Shown: positions 9,227 to 18,339, counted from the first letter of the stretch. The stretch is 64,000 nucleotides of DNA from RGIG7111 sp036839975 (GCA_036839975.1 DAISVU010000006.1:1-64000), one strand, 5' to 3'. Translations and numbers: made by a program. The notes: generated from the letters alone by a model not told the origin.

Positions 9227-9696
9227 TTGCGACACCTGCTTTCTGTTAATATATTGTTTACCGCTTTGTCAAGCAGAGATTTTAATGTCCCGATTTCTGA
9301 TTTTGTCATCTCTCTGGTGACTGATGTTTCAAAGTCTGCACGTATTTTATTGAGGACAGGGATTGTTTCTTCTCCTTTGCGTGTGAGATAAAGGTTGTCT
9401 CTTCGATTGTATTCAGCACCGTCTTCGCGGTATACGAAACCTTTATCGATGAGGGATTTCACTGCTTTTGCTATGCTGCCTTTATCCATTTTAAGATAGC
9501 ACGCAAGTGCATTCTGTCCCGTCCCCGGATGGTTGTGAAGAGCCATCAGGTGAGGGGGAGAGCATCCTTCAAGGCCAAGACTTGAAAGCATGCAGTTTAT
9601 ATGTATGCGAGCATGCCTGAATATGACAGATATGGTCAGAAACAGTTCATCAGAATTAAAATCTTTTAAAACATCTTTTTCGATATCACAATCCAA
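9223..9696 (-). CDS. MarR-family transcriptional regulator
   Basis: A winged-helix regulator of about 157 residues, with the recognition region KMDKGSIAKAVKSLIDKGFV and the wing YNRRDNLYLTRKGEE. A TTG at 9696 is preferred because AAAGGAG lies ten bases upstream; the frame stays open to 9801 but has no better site. It is translationally coupled to the exporter genes by an ATGA overlap, the usual arrangement for a drug-responsive repressor of its own exporter operon. Unlike its targets it appears intact. Ligand unknown. Confidence 0.85.
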   Translation of the reverse strand: MDCDIEKDVLKDFNSDELFLTISVIFRHARIHINCMLSSLGLEGCSPPHLMALHNHPGTGQNALACYLKMDKGSIAKAVKSLIDKGFVYREDGAEYNRRDNLYLTRKGEETIPVLNKIRADFETSVTREMTKSEIGTLKSLLDKAVNNILTESRCRK

Positions 9697-9824
9697 GAAT
9701 ATTAAACTCCTTTCGATAAGCAGTGTGTACATGCAGTGACGGACTGTGCAGAAATATATATGCATGAACCGATGCAGAAACAACATTGGTTGCCTGTACA
9801 ACTAATGCTGTCACGACAAAAAAC

Positions 9825-9840
9825 AGTTGTCAACACAACT
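9825..9840. promoter_or_regulatory. palindrome upstream of marR, possible autoregulatory operator
   Basis: AGTTGT-CAAC-ACAACT, a perfect six-base inverted repeat containing a minus-strand TTGACA (9833-9828). Position and symmetry suit a MarR operator over the -35 of the marR promoter. No convincing -10 hexamer was found at the right spacing, so promoter assignment is tentative. Confidence 0.45.
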
Positions 9841-9987
9841 ATATCGGATCGATTTGGTACTACCGAGTTAATTTGACATGTGTCATAATGTGCGTTTTGT
9901 TACTGCAAAGCAAATAATTTTGATTTAACCGGCAAAGACATAGTGATTTTAAGGGCGTATGCTTCAAAAAGCGGCATGAAAGAACAG

Positions 9988-10007
9988 ACATGTGTCTTGT
10001 CACATGT
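9988..10007. promoter_or_regulatory. NiaR-like operator upstream of nadABC
   Basis: Inverted repeat ACATGTG-TCTTGT-CACATGT, 20 bp, with the -35 hexamer of the nad promoter inside it. A related half site (GACATGTGTCA) lies near 9884-9894, and a further TTGTGT/ACACAA dyad straddles the -10. NiaR (YrxA) represses NAD synthesis in Firmicutes through palindromes of this kind; the match is from memory, and no niaR gene is in the window. Confidence 0.6.
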
Positions 10008-10025
10008 GAAGAGTTGTGTTATTAT
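9997..10025 (+). promoter_or_regulatory. promoter of nadABC
   Basis: TTGTCA (9997-10002), a 17-base spacer and TATTAT (10020-10025). The predicted start leaves an untranslated leader of about 85 bases before the nadA ATG. Confidence 0.7.
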
Positions 10026-10117
10026 GTGACACAATAGAAAACCAACTTTATTATATGCGATTACTCTTCCGAGGTGTCAGCCGTAGAAGAGCGATTATAG
10101 ACGGAAACGAGGTCAAA

Positions 10118-11026
10118 ATGGAAACCCTTGCAGAAGAGATCAGACGAATGGCTAAAGAACAGGATGCTGTTATACTTGCGCATTACTATGTGGACGGCGC
10201 AATACAGGACATTGCCGATTATGTGGGCGATTCATTTTATCTGGCTAAAGTCGCCAGACAGGTACCGAATAAAACTATACTTTTTTGCGGCGTGACATTT
10301 ATGGGAGAGAGCGCTTTCCTTCTCAGTCCGGATAAAACGGTCCTGATGCCGGATATGGATGCTGTCTGCCCTATGGCTCTTATGGTTGATGAAGAGGAGA
10401 TTGCACGTGTCAGAAAGGAATATGACGATCTTGCCGTAGTGTGCTATATAAACTCCATGGCTGCAACAAAAAAACTGGTGGATGTCTGCGTTACTTCCTC
10501 AAATGCACTGAAGATCGTTCGCCGGCTTCCAAATAAAAACATCTATTTTATTCCCGACAACAATCTGGGCGGCTGGATCGCTGAACAGATCCCGGAGAAG
10601 AATTTTATCCTGGGAGACGGCTGCTGCCATGTCCATGATGCCATCACAACGGAAGATATAAAGGAATATCGTTCGAAGTATCCTGAGGCAAAACTCCTGG
10701 TTCATCCGGAATGCAGGCCGGAAGTCAGCAGAATGGCCGATTATGTGGGTAGCACGAGCGGTATCATTTCATACGCATCTGAAAGTGATTGTCGGGAATT
10801 TATTATCGGAACGGAATCCGGTGTGCTTCACGAGCTTAAGCGGCAGAATCCGGACAAAGAATTTCATTTTATCGAAAAAGAGGCATGTGACGAGATGCGG
10901 ATGCTGTCTCTTGAGAAGGTAGCGAAATGCCTTATGAATAATCTGCCGGCAGCATGCGTTCCGGGAGAGATCAGAGCAGCAGCGCAAAACTCGCTTGATC
11001 GGATGCTGGAGATGGCCGGCGCTTGA
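10118..11026 (+). CDS. nadA: quinolinate synthase A
   Basis: A 302-residue quinolinate synthase, condensing iminoaspartate with dihydroxyacetone phosphate on a [4Fe-4S] cluster. Characteristic blocks are AHYYVDGAIQDIADYVGDS, FCGVTFMGE, DGCCHVHDA and HPECRPEV, which supply the three cluster cysteines. The start is the ATG at 10118, after GAGG; the 34 upstream open codons lie over the promoter leader and do not resemble the family. It is the first gene of nadA-nadB-nadC, 28 bases before nadB. Confidence 0.95.
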   Translation: METLAEEIRRMAKEQDAVILAHYYVDGAIQDIADYVGDSFYLAKVARQVPNKTILFCGVTFMGESAFLLSPDKTVLMPDMDAVCPMALMVDEEEIARVRKEYDDLAVVCYINSMAATKKLVDVCVTSSNALKIVRRLPNKNIYFIPDNNLGGWIAEQIPEKNFILGDGCCHVHDAITTEDIKEYRSKYPEAKLLVHPECRPEVSRMADYVGSTSGIISYASESDCREFIIGTESGVLHELKRQNPDKEFHFIEKEACDEMRMLSLEKVAKCLMNNLPAACVPGEIRAAAQNSLDRMLEMAGA

Positions 11027-11054
11027 GGCGAGCTGCGTTATGAGGAATAGCGAC

Positions 11055-12461
11055 ATGAAAAATACAAAGAGTGATGTTATCATCGTCGGCAGCGGTGTGG
11101 CCGGGCTTTATTGCGCGCTTCATCTGCCGGCGAGTATGAATGTAACGATCATTACTAAGGCTGACAAGGAAGAGAGTGATTCATTCCTGGCTCAGGGCGG
11201 GATATGTGTTCTGAAAGACGAAAAGGATTACGAGGCATATTTTGAAGATACAATGAGGGCGGGGCATTATGAGAATAACAGAGAATCTGTTGATATCATG
11301 ATCAGTTCATCGAGAGATGTCATCCGCGACCTGCTGACTTACGGTGTGGATTTTCAGCGTGACGGATACGGTAACCTCTGTTTTACGAGAGAAGGTGCAC
11401 ATTCTTCACCGCGGATATTGTATCATGAAGATATAACTGGCAGGGAGATCACCGGCAGACTGCTGGATGAGGTGCGACGTGCTCCCAATATAAGGCTATG
11501 CGACCATGTTACTATGGTGGATATTATTATCGGTAATACGCCGATCAGGCACTGCAGGGGCGTTGTGGCAATATCCTCTGAGGCTCCGGGACAGGATGAA
11601 GACGGTGACGGGATCGCGCTTTCGGACGGCAGACGTCTTTTTTCTTTGGAAGCGCCTGAAGTCGTTTGGGCATGCGGCGGCATCGGCGGACTTTATGAAA
11701 AATCCACGAATTATTCTCATCTAACAGGTGATGCCCTGGGGATCGCGCTGCGCCACAAGATCCGACTTAAGGATCTTGATTATATGCAGATCCATCCGAC
11801 TACACTCTATACTGAGAAAAAGGAAAGAGCCTTTTTGATCTCCGAATCAGTACGGGGAGAAGGCGGCCTTCTGCTTAACGACCGAGCCTGCAGATTTGTG
11901 GATGAACTCCAGCCCAGAGATGTGGTTACTAAAGCAATATTTGCTGAAATGGACAGAACGGGAGCAAAACATGTGTGGCTGTCTATGGCAGAGATACCGG
12001 ATGAATCGATCAGGACGCATTTTCGAAATATTTATGAGACCTGTCTTAAAGAAGGGTATGACTGCACTAAGGAAGCTGTCCCTGTTGCACCTGCTCAGCA
12101 TTACTATATGGGTGGTGTATGGGCGGACTGTGACAGCAGGACTTCTCTGCCGCAGCTGTATGCAATAGGAGAAACAAGCTGCAACGGTGTGCACGGGATG
12201 AATCGGCTGGCCAGCAATTCACTGCTGGAAAGCCTTGTTTTTGCCAAACGTGCGGCTCACGCAATTGTCGGAGAGTTCGATCATGTTATGTATGATCCTA
12301 TGGAATCTGCATGTATGGATTTTTCGGTATATGAAGAGCCGGATAAGATATTTGAAGTATATCGAGAAAATATTCTTAAGGCGATAGAAAGGAACAAAAG
12401 ATATCGTGAACAATGTCACAATGCGTCTGAAGGCAGACAGATTGATTCGGCAAGCGCTTGA
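11055..12461 (+). CDS. nadB: L-aspartate oxidase
   Basis: A 468-residue FAD enzyme that oxidises L-aspartate to iminoaspartate, the NadA substrate. The N-terminal dinucleotide fold GSGVAGLY is at about residues 13-20, then SFLAQGGI and the substrate/active-site region HPTTLY...VRGEGG, and the C-terminal block YAIGETSCNGVHGMNRLASNS. In an anaerobe the electron acceptor would be fumarate rather than oxygen. The start at 11055 is chosen because TGAGGA precedes it at eight bases; earlier ATGs lack a site. The 3' end overlaps nadC by 56 bases. Confidence 0.94.
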   Translation: MKNTKSDVIIVGSGVAGLYCALHLPASMNVTIITKADKEESDSFLAQGGICVLKDEKDYEAYFEDTMRAGHYENNRESVDIMISSSRDVIRDLLTYGVDFQRDGYGNLCFTREGAHSSPRILYHEDITGREITGRLLDEVRRAPNIRLCDHVTMVDIIIGNTPIRHCRGVVAISSEAPGQDEDGDGIALSDGRRLFSLEAPEVVWACGGIGGLYEKSTNYSHLTGDALGIALRHKIRLKDLDYMQIHPTTLYTEKKERAFLISESVRGEGGLLLNDRACRFVDELQPRDVVTKAIFAEMDRTGAKHVWLSMAEIPDESIRTHFRNIYETCLKEGYDCTKEAVPVAPAQHYYMGGVWADCDSRTSLPQLYAIGETSCNGVHGMNRLASNSLLESLVFAKRAAHAIVGEFDHVMYDPMESACMDFSVYEEPDKIFEVYRENILKAIERNKRYREQCHNASEGRQIDSASA

Positions 12462-13263
12462 AGAGGATATTTCCAGTGAGGATGTTTCCACAAATGCCGT
12501 TATACGTTATGCCCGCAGAGGATCAGTAGATCTGATTGTAAAACAAGATGGAGTTATTGCAGGACTGCCGGTGTATGAAAGGGTATTTAAAATTCTGGAT
12601 TCGGGTGTGGATGTCAGATTTTATGTGGAGGAAGGTGATTCGGTTGAAAACGGCCGAAAGCTCGCCACAGTCAGCGGGGATATGAGAACACTGCTTTCCG
12701 GCGAGAGGGTTGCGCTGAACTTCCTTCAGCGAATGAGCGGTATAGCGACATACACAAATTCTATTGTCAGGATGCTGGAGGGAACGAAAACGAAGCTTCT
12801 TGATACGAGAAAAACTACGCCGAACAATCGCGTGTTTGAAAAATATGCAGTAAAAGTCGGCGGCGGATCCAATCACAGATATAATTTATCCGACGGCGTC
12901 ATGCTCAAGGATAATCATATTGCTGCGGCAGGCGATGTTAAAGAAGCCGTACAGATGGCCAGAGCATATGCTCCTTTTGTGCGGAGAATCGAGGTGGAGA
13001 CAGATGATCTTGAAACGGTGCGTGCTGCAGTCGAATGCGGTGCCGATATCATAATGCTGGATAATATGGATCCGGATAGTATGAAAGCGGCCGTGGAAAT
13101 CATAGGAGGGAAGGCTGATGTTGAATGTTCAGGCAATATTACGAAAGAAAATATTGCATATCTGACAGATCTGGGCGTGGATTATATTTCCAGCGGCGCA
13201 CTTACTCATTCCGCACCTGTTCTTGATATCTCAATGAAGAACCTTCGCTCTGACGAGGATTAA
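12406..13263 (+). CDS. nadC: nicotinate-nucleotide diphosphorylase (carboxylating)
   Basis: A 285-residue quinolinate phosphoribosyltransferase, making nicotinate mononucleotide from quinolinate and PRPP. Motifs include EEDISSEDVSTNAV, NFLQRMSGIAT, LDTRKTTP and the barrel strand DIIMLDNM. The start may be the GTG at 12406 (AAAGGA 12 bases upstream) or the ATG five codons later. It overlaps nadB, so translation is probably coupled. It completes a compact de novo NAD operon; the final amidation enzyme NadE is encoded at 44.4 kb. Confidence 0.94.
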   Translation: MNNVTMRLKADRLIRQALEEDISSEDVSTNAVIRYARRGSVDLIVKQDGVIAGLPVYERVFKILDSGVDVRFYVEEGDSVENGRKLATVSGDMRTLLSGERVALNFLQRMSGIATYTNSIVRMLEGTKTKLLDTRKTTPNNRVFEKYAVKVGGGSNHRYNLSDGVMLKDNHIAAAGDVKEAVQMARAYAPFVRRIEVETDDLETVRAAVECGADIIMLDNMDPDSMKAAVEIIGGKADVECSGNITKENIAYLTDLGVDYISSGALTHSAPVLDISMKNLRSDED

Positions 13264-13405
13264 GCTTTGCTGAGGACGCTTCAAGTCAGATTATTCATCC
13301 TCATTTAAAAAAAAATATATATACACAAGTGCATTTCATTTATGGTAGAATACTCTTATATTTCATGAATCCGGGCATTTTGAGATTTTGAAAGAGAGGA
13401 TATCC

Positions 13406-14533
13406 ATGTCAAAGAGAAGACATTTTTTTGCTTTTGTACTGATAGCCGGCATAATAGGTTGTACTACGCTTTACATGCTGAACAACAACATGTGCGGTAA
13501 TAATTCGGGTGGCGGTGGAGAAGGCTCAAGCGGTTACGCGCAAAACCATATATGGCGTGAACAGGTATTTACGGTCAAAAACGGCGATAAGCGCACGGAT
13601 TTCAAAACGCTTACCGTAGCCGGAGATGCGACTCTTATAACTGTACGCGATACTGCGGCAAAGACGCTGGAATATTATTTGGTGGACATAGGCTCCGGGG
13701 ATGCTGATGTAGTTAAATATCTTAGAGAAGAAGGCATAGGAAATATCAATGCCATTATCCTAACAAACAACAAGCCCGAACATGCAGGGGGGCTCGGAGA
13801 TCTTCTTAACAGCGGCATAACTGTAAACACGCTTTACTGCAACAGCGGCTACTTTACAGGCGAGATCAGCAAAACGGTCAGGGCGCTTTACAATAATGAT
13901 AATATCGACAGAATTGTAAAAATGAAAAAATCAGATGCGCCTGTAACGGTAGGCGCAGGCGAAGAAGTTTTTGATTTTGTTCTATTTCCGCCGCTTTATT
14001 CAGAAAAGGATTTCAAGAGTAAAAAGGAAGGCCAGGACGGCGTATCTATGATAGCATCGTTTCAGTCCGAACACGAGGACGGCAACAACCGGGTAATATT
14101 CGGAAGCGATATGACATCCGATATGTCGGATGCACTGGCAAGGTATGACAAGAAAGGTTCGAAAATACCAAAGAAATATAAAGAGGCCTTACAGATGTAT
14201 GTAGACGATGAATCAGACAGATTTTTCACGCTGTACAAAGTTGCGCGCCATGCCGTTGGAAACGACCGAAAGGCAGATTCTGATGCGGAGCTCGCAGATG
14301 AAAAAATGATAGATATGACGCAGCTTAATACTATGATAATGCCGGGGTTTAAGTATAATGAGAACGACAGAGTCAAATATGATCCGCCTAAATACAACTA
14401 TTTCAAGATGTGCTATTATAAGGCTTACAGTGTTGCGGATGCTGATTGGGATGTCGTGCTCCACAATCGTTTCGGCGCAAAGGAAGAAAAATGGGAAAAA
14501 GATGCAGAAGCAACAGGAAAGATCCCGTGGTAA
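13406..14533 (+). CDS. putative lipoprotein with metal-ligand-less metallo-beta-lactamase fold
   Basis: A 375-residue exported protein. The N-terminus has basic residues, a hydrophobic segment and IIGC at about residues 15-18, a plausible lipobox. The body resembles the ComEC C-terminal / secreted MBL-hydrolase group: DIGSGDADVVKYLREEGIGNINAIIL, then NNKPEHAGGL where active enzymes have H-x-H-x-D-H. Only one of those ligands survives, so hydrolysis is doubtful. Later blocks (VIFGSDMTSDM) keep the fold pattern. A GAGAGGA site decides the start at 13406. It stands alone after nadC, with a weak TAGAAT -10 at 13346-13351. The function is unknown; a binding or scaffold role is only a guess. Confidence 0.65.
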   Translation: MSKRRHFFAFVLIAGIIGCTTLYMLNNNMCGNNSGGGGEGSSGYAQNHIWREQVFTVKNGDKRTDFKTLTVAGDATLITVRDTAAKTLEYYLVDIGSGDADVVKYLREEGIGNINAIILTNNKPEHAGGLGDLLNSGITVNTLYCNSGYFTGEISKTVRALYNNDNIDRIVKMKKSDAPVTVGAGEEVFDFVLFPPLYSEKDFKSKKEGQDGVSMIASFQSEHEDGNNRVIFGSDMTSDMSDALARYDKKGSKIPKKYKEALQMYVDDESDRFFTLYKVARHAVGNDRKADSDAELADEKMIDMTQLNTMIMPGFKYNENDRVKYDPPKYNYFKMCYYKAYSVADADWDVVLHNRFGAKEEKWEKDAEATGKIPW

Positions 14534-14546
14534 CAGCTGCAAAGAA

Positions 14547-14566
14547 ACAGAATAGGCTTATTCTGT
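14547..14566. terminator. bidirectional hairpin between convergent genes
   Basis: ACAGAATA-GGCT-TATTCTGT, a perfect eight-base stem. On the minus strand it is followed by TTTCTTT. It overlaps the stop codon of the DUF815 gene and lies 13 bases past the stop of the MBL-fold gene. Confidence 0.6.
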
Positions 14567-15778
14567 TATACCGATCTTCTGAAGTTCAATGAACTGTCTT
14601 GCGACACGGGGGCTGCGTCCGTTCGCACGAATTGCGAAACGCTCTGCCATAGCAAACAGCTTTTCCCTCGGCATTTGAACATCGTATTGAGATGCCAGCT
14701 TTTCAACGATTGAGAGATAATCATCTCTGTCTGGTTTGCTGAACGTGATCGTCAGCCCGAAACGGGCTGCAAGGCTGGTCATTTCTTGAAGAGTATCGTT
14801 CAAATGAAGATCATCGCCAAGCCGGTCTGACAGGAACTCCTTTATGAGGTGTCTTCTGTTGCTCGTGGCATAAATTGCGATATTTCTGCCGAAAGAAGAT
14901 ATGCTTCCTTCGAGAACTGCTTTTAAAGCTGAGAAATTGTCATCGTTTCCCGTAAAGCTCAGATCATCAATGAACAAAATAAAATTCAAAGGATTTGATG
15001 ACAGTTCGTCGATCACATCAGTTATCTGATGGAGCTGTTCTTTTTTTATTTCTATGAGTCTTAATCCACGGTCCGCATATTCTTTTGCGACTGCTTTGAC
15101 AGTCGAACTCTTGCCCGTACCGGCATCACCGTAAAGCAGTATATTGGATGCTCCCTTGCCTGAAACGAGCGCTTCGGTATTTTTTATTATAAGAGAACGT
15201 TCTTTTTCATATTCGAAAAGCTGATCAAGACTTCGAGTGTCGGGGTATTTAACCGGGCATATGCGACCGTCCTTTATGCAGAATGCGCGGTACCGGGCAT
15301 ACATGCCGTATCCTTTGACAGGCAGTGCTTCGATCATTGCTTTGTACTCGGCTTTAATATCTGTCTTTGATGTGTGCCATGAAGGCAATGAGGGGCCACC
15401 GGATAAAAGTTTCTTGATGTCTGCAGATTTAAGTTCTGCAAGGCTTTGCAAAATATCAAGTTCCACCTCGAGATGATCCTCTATCACCTTCGGTATCCGT
15501 TTCTTTGCTGCTTTATCCCGGACATAGAAATTTTCATCATGAAGTACCAGTGTTTTTACATACAGGCTGAAATCTGCTGTGACTGTGTACATTTTAGAAA
15601 CAAAATTACAGTACCGGCTGTCATTTGACTGGATGCGGTCCGGACTGTCTCCGCCGACCGCAGGTGAATTTATCATTACTGCAAGATCACGAAGCGCATC
15701 AATGGCGGGATCTTTGAGGATCCCGCGGAATATAGTAAGCTTATCCAGTTTTTCATTAATCTCTAAAAATCTGCTCAT
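14558..15778 (-). CDS. DUF815-family AAA+ ATPase
   Basis: A 406-residue protein of the DUF815 AAA family. The C-terminal half holds Walker A GDAGTGKSS near residue 216, Walker B FILFIDDLSF near 267 and a sensor strand IAIYATSNRRH near 300. The N-terminal half is helical and specific to the family. The ATG is preceded by AGAAGG at eight bases. Such proteins are widespread in bacteria without an assigned biochemical role; the architecture suggests a remodelling or loading ATPase. Transcribed with or just upstream of ilvE on the same strand in reverse order: ilvE stops nearer the promoter side, and only 27 bases separate them. Confidence 0.85.
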   Translation of the reverse strand: MSRFLEINEKLDKLTIFRGILKDPAIDALRDLAVMINSPAVGGDSPDRIQSNDSRYCNFVSKMYTVTADFSLYVKTLVLHDENFYVRDKAAKKRIPKVIEDHLEVELDILQSLAELKSADIKKLLSGGPSLPSWHTSKTDIKAEYKAMIEALPVKGYGMYARYRAFCIKDGRICPVKYPDTRSLDQLFEYEKERSLIIKNTEALVSGKGASNILLYGDAGTGKSSTVKAVAKEYADRGLRLIEIKKEQLHQITDVIDELSSNPLNFILFIDDLSFTGNDDNFSALKAVLEGSISSFGRNIAIYATSNRRHLIKEFLSDRLGDDLHLNDTLQEMTSLAARFGLTITFSKPDRDDYLSIVEKLASQYDVQMPREKLFAMAERFAIRANGRSPRVARQFIELQKIGITE

Positions 15779-15805
15779 GTAATAAACCTTCTATGTGTGT
15801 TCTTT

Positions 15806-16876
15806 CTATTTCACTTCTACAGTCCAGCCTCTTTCATCGGCGATTTTGCCTGTCTGTATACCGTAGATCGTATCATAGAGCATTTGAGCGACTGGGCCTA
15901 TACCGCCACCGTTGATGATCATTTTATAACCGTTGTACATAAGTTCACCTACCGGGGAGATAACTGCTGCGGTCCCGGAAGCAAACATTTCGCTGAAATT
16001 ACCTTCCTTATATGCTTTTTCAACATCATTTATAGAAAGACGTTTTTCGCTTACTTTGCAGCCACTGTCACGGAGTACCTGAATGACCGAATCCCTGGTG
16101 ATTCCGGGGAGGATAGTGCCTTCCAGCGGTGCGGTGATGACTTCATCGGCTATAACGAAAAATGCATTTGATGTGCCTATCTCTTCAACGTATTTTCTTT
16201 CAACTCCGTCAAGCCAGAGTATCTGCTCATATCCTTTTTCTTGTGCCTCTTCCTGTGCTTTCAGACTTGCCGCATAGTTGCCGCCGCACTTTGCTTCACC
16301 GGTGCCGCCTGCAGATGCACGCACATACTTGTTTTCCACATATATTTTAGTGGGAGTAAGGCCGCCTGCATAGTAAGGCCCTACAGGACTTAAGATGATT
16401 ATGAACTTATAATGATTTGCGCGGCGAACGCCAAGAAACGGCTCGTCGGCGATTATGAACGGCCTGATGTACAAAGAGGTTCCTTCTTTTTCCGGGACCC
16501 AGTCGGCATCGGTCTTTATGACGGCCTTTATTGCTTCGACGAAAAGCTCTTCGTCAATCTGTGGGATACAGAGTCTGTCGTTTGTGCGGTTTGTCCTCTT
16601 GGCATTCATGTCCGGTCTGAACAGCAGGACTTTACCGTCGGCTGTTCTGTATGCCTTCAGACCCTCAAACATCTCCTGTGCGTAATGGAACACTACCGCG
16701 GCCGGATCGAGTGAGATCGGAGCATATGGTACGATCCTTCCGTTGTGCCATCCTTTGCCTTCTTCGTAGTCCATGATAAACATGTGATCTGTAAAGTCCG
16801 TCCCGAATTTTAAAGTATCAGGATTCGGTTTGTTTTTAGGTGCGGTTGTCTTCGTTACTGAAAAATCGTATCTCAT
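15806..16876 (-). CDS. ilvE: branched-chain amino acid aminotransferase
   Basis: A 356-residue fold-type IV PLP aminotransferase of the long BCAT subgroup, interconverting leucine, isoleucine and valine with their 2-oxo acids. Family blocks: HYAQEMFEGLKAYR, RPDMNAKR, GGTGEAKCGGNYAASLKAQ (the catalytic lysine is in this segment, near residue 192) and EEIGTSNAFFV. The start at 16876 is chosen for AAGGAG seven bases upstream; the reading frame extends 20 codons further without a site. I saw no T-box or leucine leader in its 5' region. The DUF815 gene follows on the same strand after 27 bases. Confidence 0.94.
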   Translation of the reverse strand: MRYDFSVTKTTAPKNKPNPDTLKFGTDFTDHMFIMDYEEGKGWHNGRIVPYAPISLDPAAVVFHYAQEMFEGLKAYRTADGKVLLFRPDMNAKRTNRTNDRLCIPQIDEELFVEAIKAVIKTDADWVPEKEGTSLYIRPFIIADEPFLGVRRANHYKFIIILSPVGPYYAGGLTPTKIYVENKYVRASAGGTGEAKCGGNYAASLKAQEEAQEKGYEQILWLDGVERKYVEEIGTSNAFFVIADEVITAPLEGTILPGITRDSVIQVLRDSGCKVSEKRLSINDVEKAYKEGNFSEMFASGTAAVISPVGELMYNGYKMIINGGGIGPVAQMLYDTIYGIQTGKIADERGWTVEVK

Positions 16877-17348
16877 AGTTATATCTCCTTGTATAAAAAG
16901 TTTTACAGGCACACGTCCTCGGTGATAGATGTGCACGAATATAATTTATTCAGCTTACACAGTATTATATAAAAAGCATATGATAAAGATATATTATTAT
17001 CCGGCGCCGGAGAATCGTATCGACTTTAAAAATTCCTCGGCGCAGCCTCTGCATAAGTTCAAAAGATTAAAAACATTCTATTCCTGAAGGTGGGATATGT
17101 CAAATATAAACCTTAGCCGAGGCCAGTACAGCAGCAAGCAATCGAAAGGATTCAAAAAACAGAGAGTCATGCTAAATGCAGTAAAATAGATTTGTGCAAA
17201 TACTGATTTACATATATCATATGAGTCGGTTATAATTTATAATAATAAATTTAAACGTCCGGCTTAATTGTAAACAGGTATATAGTTTATATTCGAAGAT
17301 ATATTTATTTTTAATCGGTATATTTATTTTTTGGGAGGAAGAACGGAT
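16877..17348. other. intergenic region between divergent ilvE and MaoC-like gene
   Basis: About 470 bases without a supportable gene. A TATAAT suitable for ilvE occurs on the minus strand near 16966-16971 without a good -35. CCGGCGCCGG at 17001-17010 is a perfect palindrome. CCTCGGC near 17036 can pair with GCCGAGG near 17114, which would enclose about 70 bases in a transcript; I do not recognise an RNA family. Confidence 0.5.
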
Positions 17349-17794
17349 ATGATATATGAAAGATTTGAAAATATTAAAATTGGCGATGGATTTGAAGCGG
17401 CGTTGCGCACGATAACGGAGTCATGCATTATGCAGTTTGCCGGAGTGACAGATGATCACAATGAAATACACAAGAGTGATATGTATGCCCGGAAAACAAG
17501 ATACGGACAGCGTATATCTCATGGACTTTTGAGATAGCAAACGGGCTTTATGTAAGAAGCCAGCATTTCGGCCCCTCGGTGTTTCTTGGTATCTGTGAAT
17601 GGCGGATATTAAACCCTGTCTTTATAGGTGATACTATAAGGGTGAGAGTATCAGTAGCCGAAAAGCGTTTGACAAGCGATGGCGGCCGTGCTGTAGTCAG
17701 GATGTATTATGAGGTGCTCAACCAAAATGATGAGTTCGTAGCAAAAGGCTATATCAACAGAATGATAGACCTGCGTGAAAATCCTGAATTATAG
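17349..17794 (+). pseudogene. MaoC-like hot-dog dehydratase, frameshifted
   Basis: Small MaoC-type acyl dehydratase. The first frame runs from the ATG at 17349 (GGGAGGA upstream) through TDDHNEIHKSD and the catalytic-loop region RYGQRISHGLL, then stops at 17537. The second frame supplies FEIANGLYVRSQHFGPS, VFLGICEWRILNPVFIGDTI and the C-terminus to 17794. The two join without loss if one T is restored in the four-T run near 17533. The first-frame product alone would lack the second half of the hot-dog fold. Either a real one-base deletion or a homopolymer sequencing error. Confidence 0.75.
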
Positions 17795-17862
17795 AAGCAC
17801 AGTGTTGAGATGCACTTAGAGCAAACAAACAGATATCAGGATGCAGAAGCAGGAGATTTTTT

Positions 17863-18339
17863 ATGATCCGAAAAAAGATTTTAAAAATATATACCGACGG
17901 AGGGTGCTCGGGGAATCAGAATGAAGAAAACTTCGGCGGATGGGGAGCAATCATGGAATTCGGGCCTTACTTGAAGGAAATGTTCGGCAGCGAAGCGAAT
18001 ACCACCAATAATCGCATGGAGATGACGGCACTTCTTGAGGCGTTCCGCGCGATCAAAAAGCCTGATCAGACTATATATGTATTTTCGGACAGTGCATATC
18101 TCATGGACTGCTTCAGAAAGAAATGGTATCTTAAATGGCTTAGGAACGGATGGAAGACAACGTCCAAAACACCTGTTGAAAACAGAGATCTCTGGGAGGC
18201 TCTGATTCCGTTCCTGCAGGAACATGACATTTCATTTTTCAGAGTAAAAGGGCATGTCTCGCCAGACAGTCCGGCTGTAAATATAGATAAGCTCTATTCG
18301 ACGTTTGTTGAATGGAACGGCGCGGAGTTTTCTTTATAG
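17863..18339 (+). CDS. rnhA: ribonuclease HI, interrupted by an in-frame stop
   Basis: Type 1 RNase H, degrading RNA in RNA-DNA hybrids. Three of the four catalytic acids are seen: D in IYTDGGCSGN (residue 11), E in NNRMEMTAL (near 52) and D in VFSDSAYL (near 74). A TAG at 18337-18339 ends the protein at EFSL. The same frame continues for 29 sense codons to 18429 with HVTEMNNHADALANKGIE, the block that carries the fourth catalytic aspartate. As read, the product is 158 residues and should be inactive or weak. GGAG precedes the ATG at seven bases. Readthrough, a real nonsense change or a base-call error are all possible. Confidence 0.8.
   Translation: MIRKKILKIYTDGGCSGNQNEENFGGWGAIMEFGPYLKEMFGSEANTTNNRMEMTALLEAFRAIKKPDQTIYVFSDSAYLMDCFRKKWYLKWLRNGWKTTSKTPVENRDLWEALIPFLQEHDISFFRVKGHVSPDSPAVNIDKLYSTFVEWNGAEFSL

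Noticed and set aside
16877..17348. T-box leader upstream of ilvE
   Set aside because: No T-box core motif or specifier stem was seen on the ilvE strand.
7446..18339. UAG as a sense codon, suggested by stops in the ABC gene and rnhA
   Set aside because: TAG ends several intact genes in the window (ilvE, yycJ, the NifU protein, the TrxB-like gene, lepB) at family-normal positions, so genome-wide recoding is excluded; only local readthrough remains possible.
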